Positions 7,804 to 16,347 of a stretch of 64,000 nt of DNA are shown piece by piece. The stretch comes from Rhizobium pisi. Its GTDB lineage: Bacteria > Pseudomonadota > Alphaproteobacteria > Rhizobiales > Rhizobiaceae. The DNA is taken from positions 1 to 64,000 of the forward strand of contig NZ_RJJT01000028.1 in NCBI RefSeq assembly GCF_003938655.1, read 5' to 3'. Below the pieces are notes generated by a model. It was not told the DNA's origin and ran no database searches. It saw nothing but the letters and a program-made list of their open reading frames with translations. Numbering within the stretch: position 1 is the first letter of the stretch; each line of letters begins with the position of its first letter. Made by a program: the position numbers and the translations under genes.

Positions 7804-8742
7804 ATGAAACCTTCCCTTCCGTCGGCCGGAGACTTCAACCAGCTGCGCGCCTTCGTGGCCGTCGCCGGTTCGCTGAACTTCAGCCGGGCGGCCGAGAATC
7901 TCGGCGTGTCATCCTCGGCGCTCAGCCAGATGGTCCGGGGGCTCGAGGAGCAGCTCGGGGTCAGCCTGTTCAACCGCACCACCCGCAGCGTCTCCCTGAC
8001 CGAGGCGGGGGCCAGGCTGCTCGAACGGGTGCAGCCCGCCGTCGAGGCGCTGGCGGAGGCGCTGGGCGAGACCCGCGAGCGCCGCGCCGATCCGGCCGGG
8101 ACCGTGCGGGTGCACTGCTTCCGGGCGGCCGCGGACCTCTATCTCAGACCGATCCTGCGTGACTTCAGCGACGCCTATCCGCAGGTCGTGCTCGACGTCA
8201 CGCTCGACGACGCCGTCGTGGACATCGTGGCCGAAGGCTATGACGTCGCCATCCGCCTCGGGGAGGTGATCGACAAAGACCTCATTGCGGTGAAACTCGG
8301 CCCGGAGCTGCGCCAGACCGCGGTCGCCTCGCCCGATTATCTCGCCCGGCACGGGACGCCGGCCCATCCGCGCGACCTTCTCGCCCATCGCTGCATCGCC
8401 TGGCGATGGCCGGGGCAGAAGACGCCGTACAAATGGGAGTTCATGGAAAACGGCAAGTGGTTCGAGGTCGCAATCGACGGGCCGCTGATCTCCAACATGA
8501 AGGACTTCGGGGTGCAGGCGGCGGTCGACGGAGTGGGTGTTGCATTCGCCAGCCAGCAACTGATCGCGCCTCACATCGCCGAGGGCCGCCTTGTCGCGCT
8601 GCTCGAGAGCTGGTCCGCTCCTTTCCCCGGCTACTACCTCTGCTATCCGGCCCAACGGCAGATGGCGCCGCCGCTTCGCGCCGTGATCGACGCCATCCGC
8701 GGCGGTCCGCGCTGGAGTAACGGCGTCGAGGCGGCGGCCTAA
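7804..8742 (+). CDS. LysR family transcriptional regulator
   Basis: 312 residues, normal for LTTRs. The winged helix-turn-helix spans residues about 12-70 (FNQLRAFVAVAGSLNFSRAA, LGVSSSALSQMVRGLE, LFNRTTRSVSLTEAG). The periplasmic-binding-protein-like effector domain follows (about 95-300). The ATG at 7804 follows GAGGACG; a TTG four codons earlier is less likely. Divergent from the NTF2-like gene with a shared operator, so that gene is the probable target. The inducer is unknown. Confidence 0.92.
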   Translation: MKPSLPSAGDFNQLRAFVAVAGSLNFSRAAENLGVSSSALSQMVRGLEEQLGVSLFNRTTRSVSLTEAGARLLERVQPAVEALAEALGETRERRADPAGTVRVHCFRAAADLYLRPILRDFSDAYPQVVLDVTLDDAVVDIVAEGYDVAIRLGEVIDKDLIAVKLGPELRQTAVASPDYLARHGTPAHPRDLLAHRCIAWRWPGQKTPYKWEFMENGKWFEVAIDGPLISNMKDFGVQAAVDGVGVAFASQQLIAPHIAEGRLVALLESWSAPFPGYYLCYPAQRQMAPPLRAVIDAIRGGPRWSNGVEAAA

Positions 8743-8767
8743 TTGGGTCGCTTCGCCCGACTGCAGG

Positions 8768-9448
8768 TTAGCGTCCAAGGTGGCCCGCGGCGGCGATGAT
8801 CTCCGCTGCCGTCGGGAACGTGGAGAGGCTGTTCGGTCCGTCCAGCGCCTCGATTTGTGCCCAGCCGATAGTGCCGTTCGCATCGACCAGGAAGTGCCCG
8901 ACGAGCTGGGTCGCGTGGTTCGCGAAGATCGCATGATCGGCTTCATCAAGCTCGAAGCGGTCCTTGGCGTTGAGGATCGTGTTGCCTTCCATCGGGTGCA
9001 GCGGTTCCGGCAGCTCGCCCGTGGGGTTGATGCGTGCCGCCTGGAACTGCGCCATCGTCGCGCTATAAGGCCATTCGGGCTGCTCGCTGCTCCCTTCGGG
9101 CAGGAACTCGGCATGCGGCACACCGTAGGCCCGATGCGTGAGGCAGTCCGGATCGCATAGCAGCGTTACCGGCGTCGGACGGTGGCGGAAATACAGGCGG
9201 GCGCGTTCCACCGGCGTGTTGATAACGGCCACGGTCTCCACCCCGGCGGCGCGCAGGGTGGGCTGTACGCCGGCAAGTTGTTCTACCTGACGCCGGCAGA
9301 ACGGGCAGTGCAGCCCGCGAAAGAAGCCGATCAAGAACGGGCGACCGCTCAAGTCGGCGAAAGAGACCGTTCCGTCGAAATTGGCCGAGGCGAGTGCGAA
9401 GGCGGGCGCGGTTTCTCCAGGTTGCAGCGGACGCTTTTGGTCTCCCAT
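8768..9448 (-). CDS. Peroxiredoxin-like (AhpC/TSA, thioredoxin-fold) protein
   Basis: 226 residues. Thioredoxin-fold redoxin domain: residues about 8-40 (PGETAPAFALASANFDGTVS, LSGRPFLIGFF) lead to the active site RGLHCPFCRRQVEQLAG. The CPFC pair is a thioredoxin/glutaredoxin-type motif rather than the PxxxTxxC of classic peroxiredoxins, so a disulfide reductase or atypical peroxidase role is possible. The C-terminal part (HFLVDANGTIGWAQIEA) is the family's closing strand. The ATG has GAGAGGAA upstream. It converges on the LysR gene with a 25-bp gap and has no obvious partner. Confidence 0.8.
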   Translation of the reverse strand: MGDQKRPLQPGETAPAFALASANFDGTVSFADLSGRPFLIGFFRGLHCPFCRRQVEQLAGVQPTLRAAGVETVAVINTPVERARLYFRHRPTPVTLLCDPDCLTHRAYGVPHAEFLPEGSSEQPEWPYSATMAQFQAARINPTGELPEPLHPMEGNTILNAKDRFELDEADHAIFANHATQLVGHFLVDANGTIGWAQIEALDGPNSLSTFPTAAEIIAAAGHLGR

Positions 9449-9652
9449 GGAATAATTCCTCTCCCGTATCGTCTAAGGTGAAACGACCGAAATTGAACTA
9501 TATCACTTGTCGCAAGAAGGCCCACCGCTCGATGGTGAGATCGCCGAGGGTGGCCAGGGCAGGGTTGGCTGGACGTCTGCTGCAGGCTTGCCCCACCTTG
9601 ATCGCAAGTGAGGCCGGCCGCTTCGCGCCAGAAGCGGTCAATGGTTTACCAT

Positions 9653-10714
9653 CTATTCATGGGAGTGGCGATGGTGCAGATCGGGGTAGTGAGGATGTTT
9701 ATGCCTTAGAGGCTCATGGCGATGCCAATGCGAGTGCGGTTCGCTGAATGGGCCGTCATGGGAATGTTGGTGATGCTCGTCATGTACATGCGAGTGCTCG
9801 TGTTCCAACGCCCCATGCTCATGCTCGTGGTCGTGACGTTCGGCCAGATGAAGCCAAAGACCAATCGCCATGAGAACACCTGCCGCAATGACCTGAAATG
9901 TCAGGGCCTCGCCGAAAATTACGACTGCAAGCACCGCCCCGATGAACGGCGCTAAGGAAAAGTAGGCTCCCGTGCGGGCTGTCCCAAGATGACGAAGCCC
10001 AAGCATGAACATAACCAGGCTAACGCCGACGCCTAAGAAGCCGACCAATGCGCCCGCTCCAACAAGGCCAGCTTGGGGTAGCGAGGCACCGAAGATGAAT
10101 GCCAATAGAAGGTTGCTACTTCCTGCCACGACACCCTTGATCATGGCGATTTGAACTGGGTCCGCCGACGACAATTTGCGGGTCAGGTTATTGTCTATGC
10201 CCCATGAAAGGCACGCGGCGGCAATGAACAGGCTGCCCTCATCAAGCCGCAGGGCTTCACCGTTCCACGACAACAGCACCGCGCCCGCGAGGATCGCACC
10301 AGCGCCGAGCAGTAGTCGTTTGTCGACATTTTCCCGAAACACAAGCCAGGCAATGCCCATGGTCGCTAGTCCCTCCAGGTTGAGGAGCAGCGATCCCGAG
10401 GATGCAGACGTATGAGAAAGCCCCAGCATCAAGAACAGAGGGCCGAGCATCCCCCCGAACAGCACGACAAAGGCGAGCCAAGGGAGGTCTGCCTTTTGCA
10501 GCGGGGCCTCGACATCGGTAAGTCCAATCAGGCGACGGCCCCAATGAACGACGGCGAGACCAAGTCCGGCTCCCAAGTACAAGATACCCGCCAGCAACCA
10601 TGGATCAATCGATCCCACCAGCAGTTTGGATAGCGGCGCAGACGCACCGAACAGAACCGCAGAGCCCAAAGCAAGGGGGACACCGGGCCAGAGATGTGTG
10701 TGTTTGCTGATCAT
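9653..10714 (-). CDS. DMT/EamA family transporter with a histidine-rich C-terminal tail
   Basis: 353 residues. About ten membrane helices in two EamA repeats (residues about 10-140 and 155-290; first helix WPGVPLALGSAVLFGASAPL) make an inner-membrane exporter-type carrier. The last 60 residues are cytosolic-type sequence with about 23 His in HxH and HDH patterns (for example HDHEHEH, HHQHSHD, HHRHSHE), strongly suggesting metal binding. Substrate is unknown; the tail suggests divalent metal export or sensing. It lies alone between the peroxiredoxin and a TetR gene. Ribosome binding site is weak. Confidence 0.85.
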   Translation of the reverse strand: MISKHTHLWPGVPLALGSAVLFGASAPLSKLLVGSIDPWLLAGILYLGAGLGLAVVHWGRRLIGLTDVEAPLQKADLPWLAFVVLFGGMLGPLFLMLGLSHTSASSGSLLLNLEGLATMGIAWLVFRENVDKRLLLGAGAILAGAVLLSWNGEALRLDEGSLFIAAACLSWGIDNNLTRKLSSADPVQIAMIKGVVAGSSNLLLAFIFGASLPQAGLVGAGALVGFLGVGVSLVMFMLGLRHLGTARTGAYFSLAPFIGAVLAVVIFGEALTFQVIAAGVLMAIGLWLHLAERHDHEHEHGALEHEHSHVHDEHHQHSHDGPFSEPHSHWHRHEPLRHKHPHYPDLHHRHSHE

Positions 10715-10776
10715 TGCTGCGGTGTATCATAGCAGATCAAGCAACTGCCACCGTCTTTTCAGCCGCTGCCCGCGGC

Positions 10777-11409
10777 CTAATTCGGTTGTTGACGTTCGCG
10801 AGCATCCGGTGCCAGCGTCTTCCAGGCGGCCATGGCGAGAGTGATGACTGTCTCAAGTTCGGCACGGCTTGCGCCGTCGCGCGCCTGCACCGATAGGCCG
10901 TGCATCACTGTCGTATAGTAGCGCGCGATGGCCGTCAGGCTGTCGGTCGAGGCAGGGAGGTCGCCATCATGGACGCCTCTGACCAGCCGCTGCCTGATCT
11001 CCTCGAATTGCGCCCTGCGAATGTCGGCCAGAAACTCTCGTACCGGGTGGTTTTCTATCGCGCCGGTCGGCGCTGCAAGGACCAGCATGCATCCGCGCGG
11101 CGAGCCGGGAATGGTGATGGTATCGGCCACGGCGCGCAGCATGGCGTGTATCGCCTCATAGGCCGTGGGCTGCTCGCGAAGTGCCGCCCTCGGGGGCTGC
11201 CCCTGGGTCGCGGCATTGAGGGCGACGGCTTCGCGGAACAAGGCCTCCTTGCTTCCGAAGGACACATAGATGCTGGCCGAGGCAATTCCCATGGCCTCGC
11301 TCAGGTCCTTCATGGAGGTCCCTTCGTAGCCACGCTCCCAGAACAGGTCCATGGCGCTGCGCAAAGCGACGTCCCGGTCAAATGTCAGCGGCCTGCCACG
11401 CGTCGCCAT
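10777..11409 (-). CDS. TetR/AcrR family transcriptional repressor
   Basis: About 210 residues. N-terminal helix-turn-helix (residues about 12-60: FDRDVALRSAMDLFWERGYE, TSMKDLSEAMGIASASIYVSF, GSKEALF) followed by an all-helical ligand domain. The ATG at 11409 is chosen since MATRGRPLTFD is the usual opening; 11439 would overlap the operator. Divergent from the quinone oxidoreductase at 11534, with two identical palindromes between them, so it probably represses both genes until an electrophile or quinone binds (inference from similar pairs). Confidence 0.92.
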   Translation of the reverse strand: MATRGRPLTFDRDVALRSAMDLFWERGYEGTSMKDLSEAMGIASASIYVSFGSKEALFREAVALNAATQGQPPRAALREQPTAYEAIHAMLRAVADTITIPGSPRGCMLVLAAPTGAIENHPVREFLADIRRAQFEEIRQRLVRGVHDGDLPASTDSLTAIARYYTTVMHGLSVQARDGASRAELETVITLAMAAWKTLAPDARERQQPN

Positions 11410-11423
11410 CTCATCTCCGATTT

Positions 11424-11441
11424 GTTTGTCGATCGACAAAC
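11424..11441. promoter_or_regulatory. TetR operator, copy 1
   Basis: Perfect palindrome GTTTGTCGATCGACAAAC, 15 bp upstream of the TetR start at 11409. Its 16-bp core TTTGTCGATCGACAAA recurs exactly at 11482-11497, identifying a specific repressor site. Confidence 0.85.
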
Positions 11442-11481
11442 TATAGCTTGACGGATGTGGGAACGCTATGCATTTTATTTA

Positions 11482-11497
11482 TTTGTCGATCGACAAA
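11482..11497. promoter_or_regulatory. TetR operator, copy 2
   Basis: Exact second copy of TTTGTCGATCGACAAA, 36 bp before the quinone oxidoreductase start. The two centres are 57 bp apart, allowing each divergent promoter its own site. Confidence 0.85.
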
Positions 11498-11533
11498 CAA
11501 TTCTCGTTGTCACCTTGAGCAAGGACCAGTCCC

Positions 11534-12526
11534 ATGAGCGTCCCCACCTACATGCGTGCGTTACAGCAGACTTCCTTCAATGGCCCGCAGGGTCTGCGGA
11601 TGATCACCGATGCGCCGGTGCCGGTTCCCGGTCGAGGCGAAATCCTCATCCGCGTCGCCGCCGGTGGTATCAACATGGCCGACATCTCCCAGGCCTACGG
11701 CAAGTTTCGCGGAGGCCCGCAGCCTCCATATATTGCGGGTTTCGAGGGGGTGGGTGAAGTCGTAGCTCTGGGCGAGGGGGTCACAGTGGTGGCGCCTGGC
11801 GCTCATGTGATCGGGGTCGGATATGGCGCCTTTGCCGAATACATGGTGCTTGCCGCGATGGCCGCAGTACCGGTGCCCAAGGGATGGTCGGACGAGCAGG
11901 CGCTTGGCCTGGTCGTGAACGTGCCGACGGCAGTGGCAGCGCTGAAGCTGCTGGGGCAGATCGAGAAGGGCCAGACGGTGCTGATCCATGCAGCGGCAGG
12001 CGCGACCGGCCAGGCCGCGGTCAAGATCGCCAAGCACTACGGCGCAACGGTGATTGCGACGGCCTCATCGGACAAGCACGCGATCGTGCAGTCCCTGGGT
12101 GCCGATCACATCCTCGACTCCCGCACCGCCGATATCGCCGCCGAAGTGCTTCGTCTGACCGGCAACACCGGCGCTGATCTCGTCATCGAGTCGGTCGGGG
12201 GCGAGACCGTCGAGGCCAGCCTGGCGTCGGCGCGACGCGTCACCGGCCGCGTCGTCGTGACAGGTTTGCCCGCCGGCGAAGCATCGCTCAGCAATTGGGA
12301 CCTCGTTTATCAGCATCAGGTCCACATTATCGGCTTCAACATGGGGGTACTGATCCAGGCCGCGCCGCAGATGTTCGGTGCCGTCATGGGCGAACTCTTC
12401 GCGCTTATCGGCGCAGGTGTCTTGTCCCCCGTCCAGCCAACCGTCTACGAACTTGCCGACGGACCAAAGGCGCTCGCGGCATTGGAAGGCCGCTCCACCA
12501 TCGGCAAGCTGGCGCTGCGGGTCTGA
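11534..12526 (+). CDS. NADPH:quinone oxidoreductase family protein (zinc-independent MDR)
   Basis: 330 residues. N-terminal GroES-like domain (residues about 20-110, with AAGGINMADISQAYG and GFEGVGEVVALGEGV) and a C-terminal Rossmann domain with AAAGATGQAAVKIAK (about 155-169), the AAxGxxG nucleotide-binding motif of quinone oxidoreductases. The catalytic-zinc Cys/His set of alcohol dehydrogenases is absent. Probable role: NADPH-dependent reduction of quinones or enones in detoxification. Divergent from and likely repressed by the TetR protein at 10777-11409. Confidence 0.9.
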   Translation: MSVPTYMRALQQTSFNGPQGLRMITDAPVPVPGRGEILIRVAAGGINMADISQAYGKFRGGPQPPYIAGFEGVGEVVALGEGVTVVAPGAHVIGVGYGAFAEYMVLAAMAAVPVPKGWSDEQALGLVVNVPTAVAALKLLGQIEKGQTVLIHAAAGATGQAAVKIAKHYGATVIATASSDKHAIVQSLGADHILDSRTADIAAEVLRLTGNTGADLVIESVGGETVEASLASARRVTGRVVVTGLPAGEASLSNWDLVYQHQVHIIGFNMGVLIQAAPQMFGAVMGELFALIGAGVLSPVQPTVYELADGPKALAALEGRSTIGKLALRV

Positions 12527-12597
12527 ACCGGAATTCGGTAGCAGGTGCCCCCACCCGAGGGGAGGTGGTAGCCGCTTCGCGCCAAGAGCGGACATGT

Positions 12598-13035
12598 CTA
12601 AATCTTGCGATAGCTATCCGATAGAAGTCTGAATATGGCAATGAACATTGGAGAGACTGCAGCCATGATCGGCGGCGCAAGGAAAGCTATTAGTCTTGCC
12701 TCTTCGGGATTTTTCTCCGGGTATAGAGTGACAACAATCAATCCGCTGACAAACAGCGCCGCGAGAAAAACTCCGCCTGCAGCCAACTTGAACAATCGTG
12801 TGAACTCATCCTCAGAACTGGCTCTGGCACGCTCAGTTTGAAACGCGAGATCAAGGTCCGGACGGAAATTGCAAATAAATGAGCCGATTGCTAATGCGAT
12901 CCCAAGCAACAGGCAATCAAACGGCGATATCTTCAGATCGAAAACGAACAGTGCAACGCGAAACAAGGCGAACATTCCAACGCTCACATACATCGTTAGA
13001 CTAGCTCGTCTATTGTAGGCCTTTTTGTCGATCAT
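12598..13035 (-). CDS. Hypothetical membrane protein
   Basis: 145 residues with about four hydrophobic segments in two hairpins: SLTMYVSVGMFALFRVALFV and FDCLLLGIALAIGSFICNF, then a 30-residue charged cytosolic loop (ERARASSEDEF), then AAGGVFLAALFVSGLIVV and IAFLAPPIMAAVSPMFIAI. Both termini probably face the cytoplasm. AT-richer than its neighbours. No family recognised; it converges on the quinone oxidoreductase gene and is not part of its cassette. Confidence 0.55.
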   Translation of the reverse strand: MIDKKAYNRRASLTMYVSVGMFALFRVALFVFDLKISPFDCLLLGIALAIGSFICNFRPDLDLAFQTERARASSEDEFTRLFKLAAGGVFLAALFVSGLIVVTLYPEKNPEEARLIAFLAPPIMAAVSPMFIAIFRLLSDSYRKI

Positions 13036-13284
13036 TCTCGCTCCACAATGTTCGCACCTTTCCTGTGCATGAGAATAACCTTTGGCGCGATAAGGATATT
13101 TTAGTGCAACCGGTAAAACTTTATCAACGCTGGCGTAGCGTCCGCTAAGGCCAGGCGCTGCCGTTTGCCCATTCCGGCATACGCTGGAAGCGGGCGGCCG
13201 ATGGTGCTCGATGCGGACCTGCGGCGCTGCCAGTAAAATGGCTAGGCCGGCCGACGATCGTCAACCGGGCATGCGTGACTACTG

Positions 13285-13656
13285 TCATCCCAGCGGATCG
13301 GCGGCGAAGAATTCGTAGCTGTTGCCATCGTCGTCCCAGACATAAACCCCGCGCCCGCCATTCAGGCGATTTATCGCGTGGTCTCGCGTAAACGGCCCCG
13401 ATCCGAACAGCAGCTCACCTGCCGTAACGCGGCGCAGAATCGCATCGAAATCCCGGTCGCTGACCAGGAAAGCGAAATGACCGAAGACGAAGGCACCCCC
13501 GTCATAGAAGTCGAGCGTCAGCCGATCGTTGACCCGCACGGCGGCGAACGGCCCCGAGAGACGCATAGGTGCGGCGTCGATCACGGCGGAGAAGAAGCGT
13601 GCTGCCGCCGCTTTGTCGGTGCAGTGGACGATGGCGTGATTGAGTTCGAGATCCAT
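13285..13656 (-). CDS. VOC family protein (glyoxalase/bleomycin-resistance fold)
   Basis: 123 residues, one VOC module: MDLELNHAIVHCTDKAAAAR opens the first beta-alpha-beta-beta-beta unit and HAINRLNGGRGVYVWDDDG closes the second, ending NSYEFFAAD. Candidate metal ligands are His near residue 6, His in FGHFAF and Glu in YEFF. The ATG at 13656 follows GAAGAGG; the longer start is unsupported. It is the last gene of a three-gene operon (membrane protein, SDR, VOC) under a divergent TetR. Substrate unknown. Confidence 0.85.
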   Translation of the reverse strand: MDLELNHAIVHCTDKAAAARFFSAVIDAAPMRLSGPFAAVRVNDRLTLDFYDGGAFVFGHFAFLVSDRDFDAILRRVTAGELLFGSGPFTRDHAINRLNGGRGVYVWDDDGNSYEFFAADPLG

Positions 13657-13689
13657 GTGGTAATACCTCTTCAAGAGAATGATCGGCAA

Positions 13690-14451
13690 TCAGTGCATCA
13701 ACCGGCCGCCGGCGATGTCGAGCGTCGCGCCGGTCAGCCAGCCGGCGCTTTCCGACGCCAGGAACAAGGTTGCCGCGGCGATGTCGGCCGGCGTCCCCAG
13801 TCGGCGCAGCGGATGGGCATCGGCGATCTTCTGTCGCATCTGGGGTGGCATGTGCTCCGCCGTGCGATCGGTCAGCACCGCGGACGGCGATATGCAGTTC
13901 ACGCGCACGCCATCGGGACCCAGATCCTGTGCGAGTTGCTGGGTGAGCAGGACGATCCCCGCCTTCGCGACGGCATAACCGAGTGGCGCGGCGGAGGGAG
14001 CTCGGCCGGCGGTCGAGGCCATCGTGACTGCAGCACCGCGGCCGCTTTTCTTGAGGTCGGCCGCGAAGGTTCGCAGCGTGAGGAAGGTCGCAGTGACGTT
14101 ATTGTCCAGACTGGAACGCCAGTCCTGCTCGATTGGCGCGGGCCGGCTCGTGCCGCCACCGGCAAAGGCGATCAGGATGTCGAGGCCACCCTGTCGTTCG
14201 ATCAGGGTGGTCCGCGCGGCCTCGAGTTGATCCGCGCTGGTACAATCGAGCTCGATCGCCGCATGGCCGGCCGAAATGGCGGCGAGTGAGGCTCGGACAT
14301 GTTCGATCCGCGACCGGTCGCGTCCGGCGATCGTCACCTGAACGCCGTTGTGAGCGAACCAGCGCGCGGTCTCGGCGCCGATCCCGCCGGAGCCGCCGGT
14401 GATCAGCGCGGTTTTGCCGGCGAGATCGGGAAACAGGGGAATGTTGAGCAT
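13690..14451 (-). CDS. SDR family oxidoreductase
   Basis: 253 residues, classical short-chain dehydrogenase. Cofactor motif TGGSGGIG near residue 18-25, LDILIAFAGGG replacing the common NNAG, catalytic Ser in VTMASTAGR, and YAVAK with the catalytic Tyr and Lys. C-terminal SAGWLTGATLDIAGG is typical. NADPH preference is suggested by AGRDRSR after strand 2. Two ATGs, 14457 and 14451, are possible; GAGG lies only 2 bp from the first but 8 bp from the second, so 14451 is preferred. Middle gene of the TetR-controlled operon. Confidence 0.9.
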   Translation of the reverse strand: MLNIPLFPDLAGKTALITGGSGGIGAETARWFAHNGVQVTIAGRDRSRIEHVRASLAAISAGHAAIELDCTSADQLEAARTTLIERQGGLDILIAFAGGGTSRPAPIEQDWRSSLDNNVTATFLTLRTFAADLKKSGRGAAVTMASTAGRAPSAAPLGYAVAKAGIVLLTQQLAQDLGPDGVRVNCISPSAVLTDRTAEHMPPQMRQKIADAHPLRRLGTPADIAAATLFLASESAGWLTGATLDIAGGRLMH

Positions 14452-14461
14452 TGCCATTACC

Positions 14462-14841
14462 TCAGACGTACTGTGCCACGGCCATGCAGATGATCGTGAC
14501 GACCAGCAGTGTGGCGGACACGCGATAGCCGGTGGCGGCGCGCGGCGACGCCTCCCCGGATCGCATCGCCGCCCGGATCATGATGACCTGGACCAGCAAG
14601 GCCAGGATCGCGGCGGCGGCCCCCGTCGCGAGGATCATTTCAGTGCGTTGGAAGCTTCCTTGATGAAGCAGATGCCAGAGTAGCGCCCCCGACAGGACCG
14701 AGACGCTCGCCGCGCCGATCTGCGGACGGAACAACGCGGCACCCCCATTCCGCCGTTTCTGGCGAGAACGAAGGTCGACCCCGCCCAGAAGATCGACGAC
14801 AGGACATGGACAGCGATGGTGATAATCAGCAAGATTTGCAT
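14462..14841 (-). pseudogene. Small membrane protein gene with a frameshift in a G run
   Basis: The first part from the ATG at 14841 reads MQILLIITIAVHVLSSIFWA and continues to LARNGGMG; the continuation LFRPQIGAASVSVLSGALLW, then a helix ATGAAAAILALLVQVIMIR and the C-terminal MAVAQYV is in a neighbouring frame. The two meet at a run of five G near 14742; a sixth G would restore one reading frame of about 126 codons with four membrane helices. Either a true frameshift or a homopolymer miscount. First gene of the operon facing the TetR gene at 14895. Confidence 0.7.
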
Positions 14842-14879
14842 TACGAGGCTCCGGATCGACAGGCCTATCTCAAATTAGA

Positions 14880-14894
14880 TATACAGGTTGTATA
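14880..14894. promoter_or_regulatory. Operator dyad abutting the TetR start codon
   Basis: TATACA-ggt-TGTATA ends one base before the ATG of the TetR gene at 14895 and lies 39 bp upstream of the divergent membrane-protein start. It is well placed for the TetR protein to shut both directions. Confidence 0.65.
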
Positions 14895-15533
14895 ATGATT
14901 ATTTCCGGCAAACCGTCAAGGCCCTATTCGACCGAAAAACGCGACGCGAAGGCGGCAGAGACGCGTACGCGTCTGGTTGCCGCAGCTCTGGACATTCTCC
15001 GCCAGTCCGGCGGACAGGCACTGTCGCTCGATGCCGTGGCCAGGGCGGTCGGCGTCACGCGGCTGACCGTCTACAACCAATTCGGCTCGCGGAACGGGTT
15101 GCTCGAAGCCGCGTTCGACGCGGTTGCCGAGCAAGGCAATCTGGCCGGCCTCGCCAAGACGATGGCGATACCCGAGCCGCGTGCCGCGCTCGCCTGGGTC
15201 GTCAAAACATTCTGCGATTTCTGGATGTCGAATGAAGGGCTCGGCGGAATCTTCGCCGCAGCGGCGGTGGATGCCGAATTGAGCAAGGCACTGGCCGCGC
15301 GTAACGAGCGGCGGCGTGGTTTATTGGGATTATTGGTCGATCGTCAGGGCATTGCCGAGGGACAGGCGAAAGCCGACATCGTCGACCTGCTGTTCACGCT
15401 CACGAGTTTCGCGACCTTCACCTCCTTGCGCGGCGAACAGCGCGACGGCGAGGCAGTGTGCGCCCTGTTGCTACCACTTTGTGATCAGATCTTTTCGGGA
15501 GAGCGTAGATCGATCTCGCCCGCCGCGACCTGA
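14895..15533 (+). CDS. TetR/AcrR family transcriptional regulator
   Basis: 212 residues. Helix-turn-helix at about 22-68 (TRTRLVAAALDILRQSGG, LSLDAVARAVGVTRLTVYNQF, GSRNGLLEAAF), then a ligand domain of the TetR_C type with no recognisable specificity. No strong ribosome binding site precedes the ATG, and the operator dyad touches the start codon, so the message may be leaderless or have a very short leader. Divergent from the membrane protein/SDR/VOC operon, its probable target. Confidence 0.9.
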   Translation: MIISGKPSRPYSTEKRDAKAAETRTRLVAAALDILRQSGGQALSLDAVARAVGVTRLTVYNQFGSRNGLLEAAFDAVAEQGNLAGLAKTMAIPEPRAALAWVVKTFCDFWMSNEGLGGIFAAAAVDAELSKALAARNERRRGLLGLLVDRQGIAEGQAKADIVDLLFTLTSFATFTSLRGEQRDGEAVCALLLPLCDQIFSGERRSISPAAT

Positions 15534-15564
15534 TCGAATGGCAGTTTCCGGGCACTGCAGCGGG

Positions 15565-15641
15565 GTAACTGGTGTTCCGCTCCCACGTTGTCCTAGCCGC
15601 CGTGATCTGTGATCGGCTTTCCATGCAAAGGCCGACCAGCG
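15565..15641 (-). repeat. Diverged dispersed repeat, copy 2
   Basis: Reverse-complement counterpart of 353-415, sharing five ordered words of 5-11 bp. It occupies most of the gap between the converging TetR and AraC genes. The adjoining hairpin TTGCCGAA/TTCGGCAA (15642-15665) may serve as a bidirectional transcription end. Confidence 0.55.
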
Positions 15642-15666
15642 TTGCCGAATTTGGCCATTCGGCAAA

Positions 15667-16347
15667 TCAGCTCGCGAAGTAGCGCGTTGGCGTTGTGCCC
15701 AATGCCTTCTTAAACATGACGATAAAGGCGGTAGCGGATTCATATCCCAAATCGCTCGACACCCTCTGGACCGTCGCGCCGCTGGCCAGTTCGCGCAACG
15801 CGATGACCAGGTGCAGTTGCCGCCGCCATCGGCCGAAGGTCAGTCCCGTTTCCTGGACCATCAGCCGCTTCAAGGATCGCTCACTCATGGCAACGTGTGC
15901 CGCCCAATCCACCAGGGTGCGACGGTCGCTCGGCTCCGCCATCAGGGCAGCAGTGATCGCGGCGATTTTGGGATGGCTGGACGCGGGTAAGTCCAGCCCC
16001 TGTATCGGCATTTGCGCGAGTTCATCCAGCAAGACCCGCACCATACGGCCGACATGATCGTCCGGAGCAGAATTGACCGGTACATCCGCCAGTCGGAGGA
16101 TCATCTCGCGGAGCATCGGCGACACAGACAGAGTGCAGCACTCGCGCGGCAGCTTGGCCGCTTCGGGTTGAACGAACAGATAGGACAGGCGTGCGTTTGA
16201 TGTGACCTGGTTGCTATGGGGCATGCCGCCGGGTATCCAGACTCCGCAGTCTGGTGGGACAATCCAGATGCCATTCTCCGTCCTGCATGTGACGGCCCCG
16301 TGCAGAGCCAAAATGAGCTGCCCTTCCTTGTGCTGGTGCTGGGGCAC
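15667..16347 (-). CDS. AraC family transcriptional regulator (start uncertain)
   Basis: 226 residues from GTG at 16347. N-terminal cupin-like sensing domain (HQHKEGQLILALHGAVTC, GVWIPGGMPHSNQV) and C-terminal AraC domain with two helix-turn-helices (LVDWAAHVAMSERSLKRLM; VQRVSSDLGYESATAFIVMFKKALGTTP). Coding-type sequence continues upstream in frame (FDDFDPDW, SDRPAVAVRLDFSDYEAE) to about 16436, where a stop occurs without any ATG, GTG or TTG; either CTG is used or the 5' end is damaged. Divergent from the NmrA-like gene at 16542, its likely target. Confidence 0.85.
   Translation of the reverse strand: MPQHQHKEGQLILALHGAVTCRTENGIWIVPPDCGVWIPGGMPHSNQVTSNARLSYLFVQPEAAKLPRECCTLSVSPMLREMILRLADVPVNSAPDDHVGRMVRVLLDELAQMPIQGLDLPASSHPKIAAITAALMAEPSDRRTLVDWAAHVAMSERSLKRLMVQETGLTFGRWRRQLHLVIALRELASGATVQRVSSDLGYESATAFIVMFKKALGTTPTRYFAS

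Noticed and set aside
7909..9123. 404-codon minus-strand frame across LysR and peroxiredoxin genes
   Set aside because: Overlaps two well-supported genes in other frames and reads as an Arg/Pro-rich shadow.
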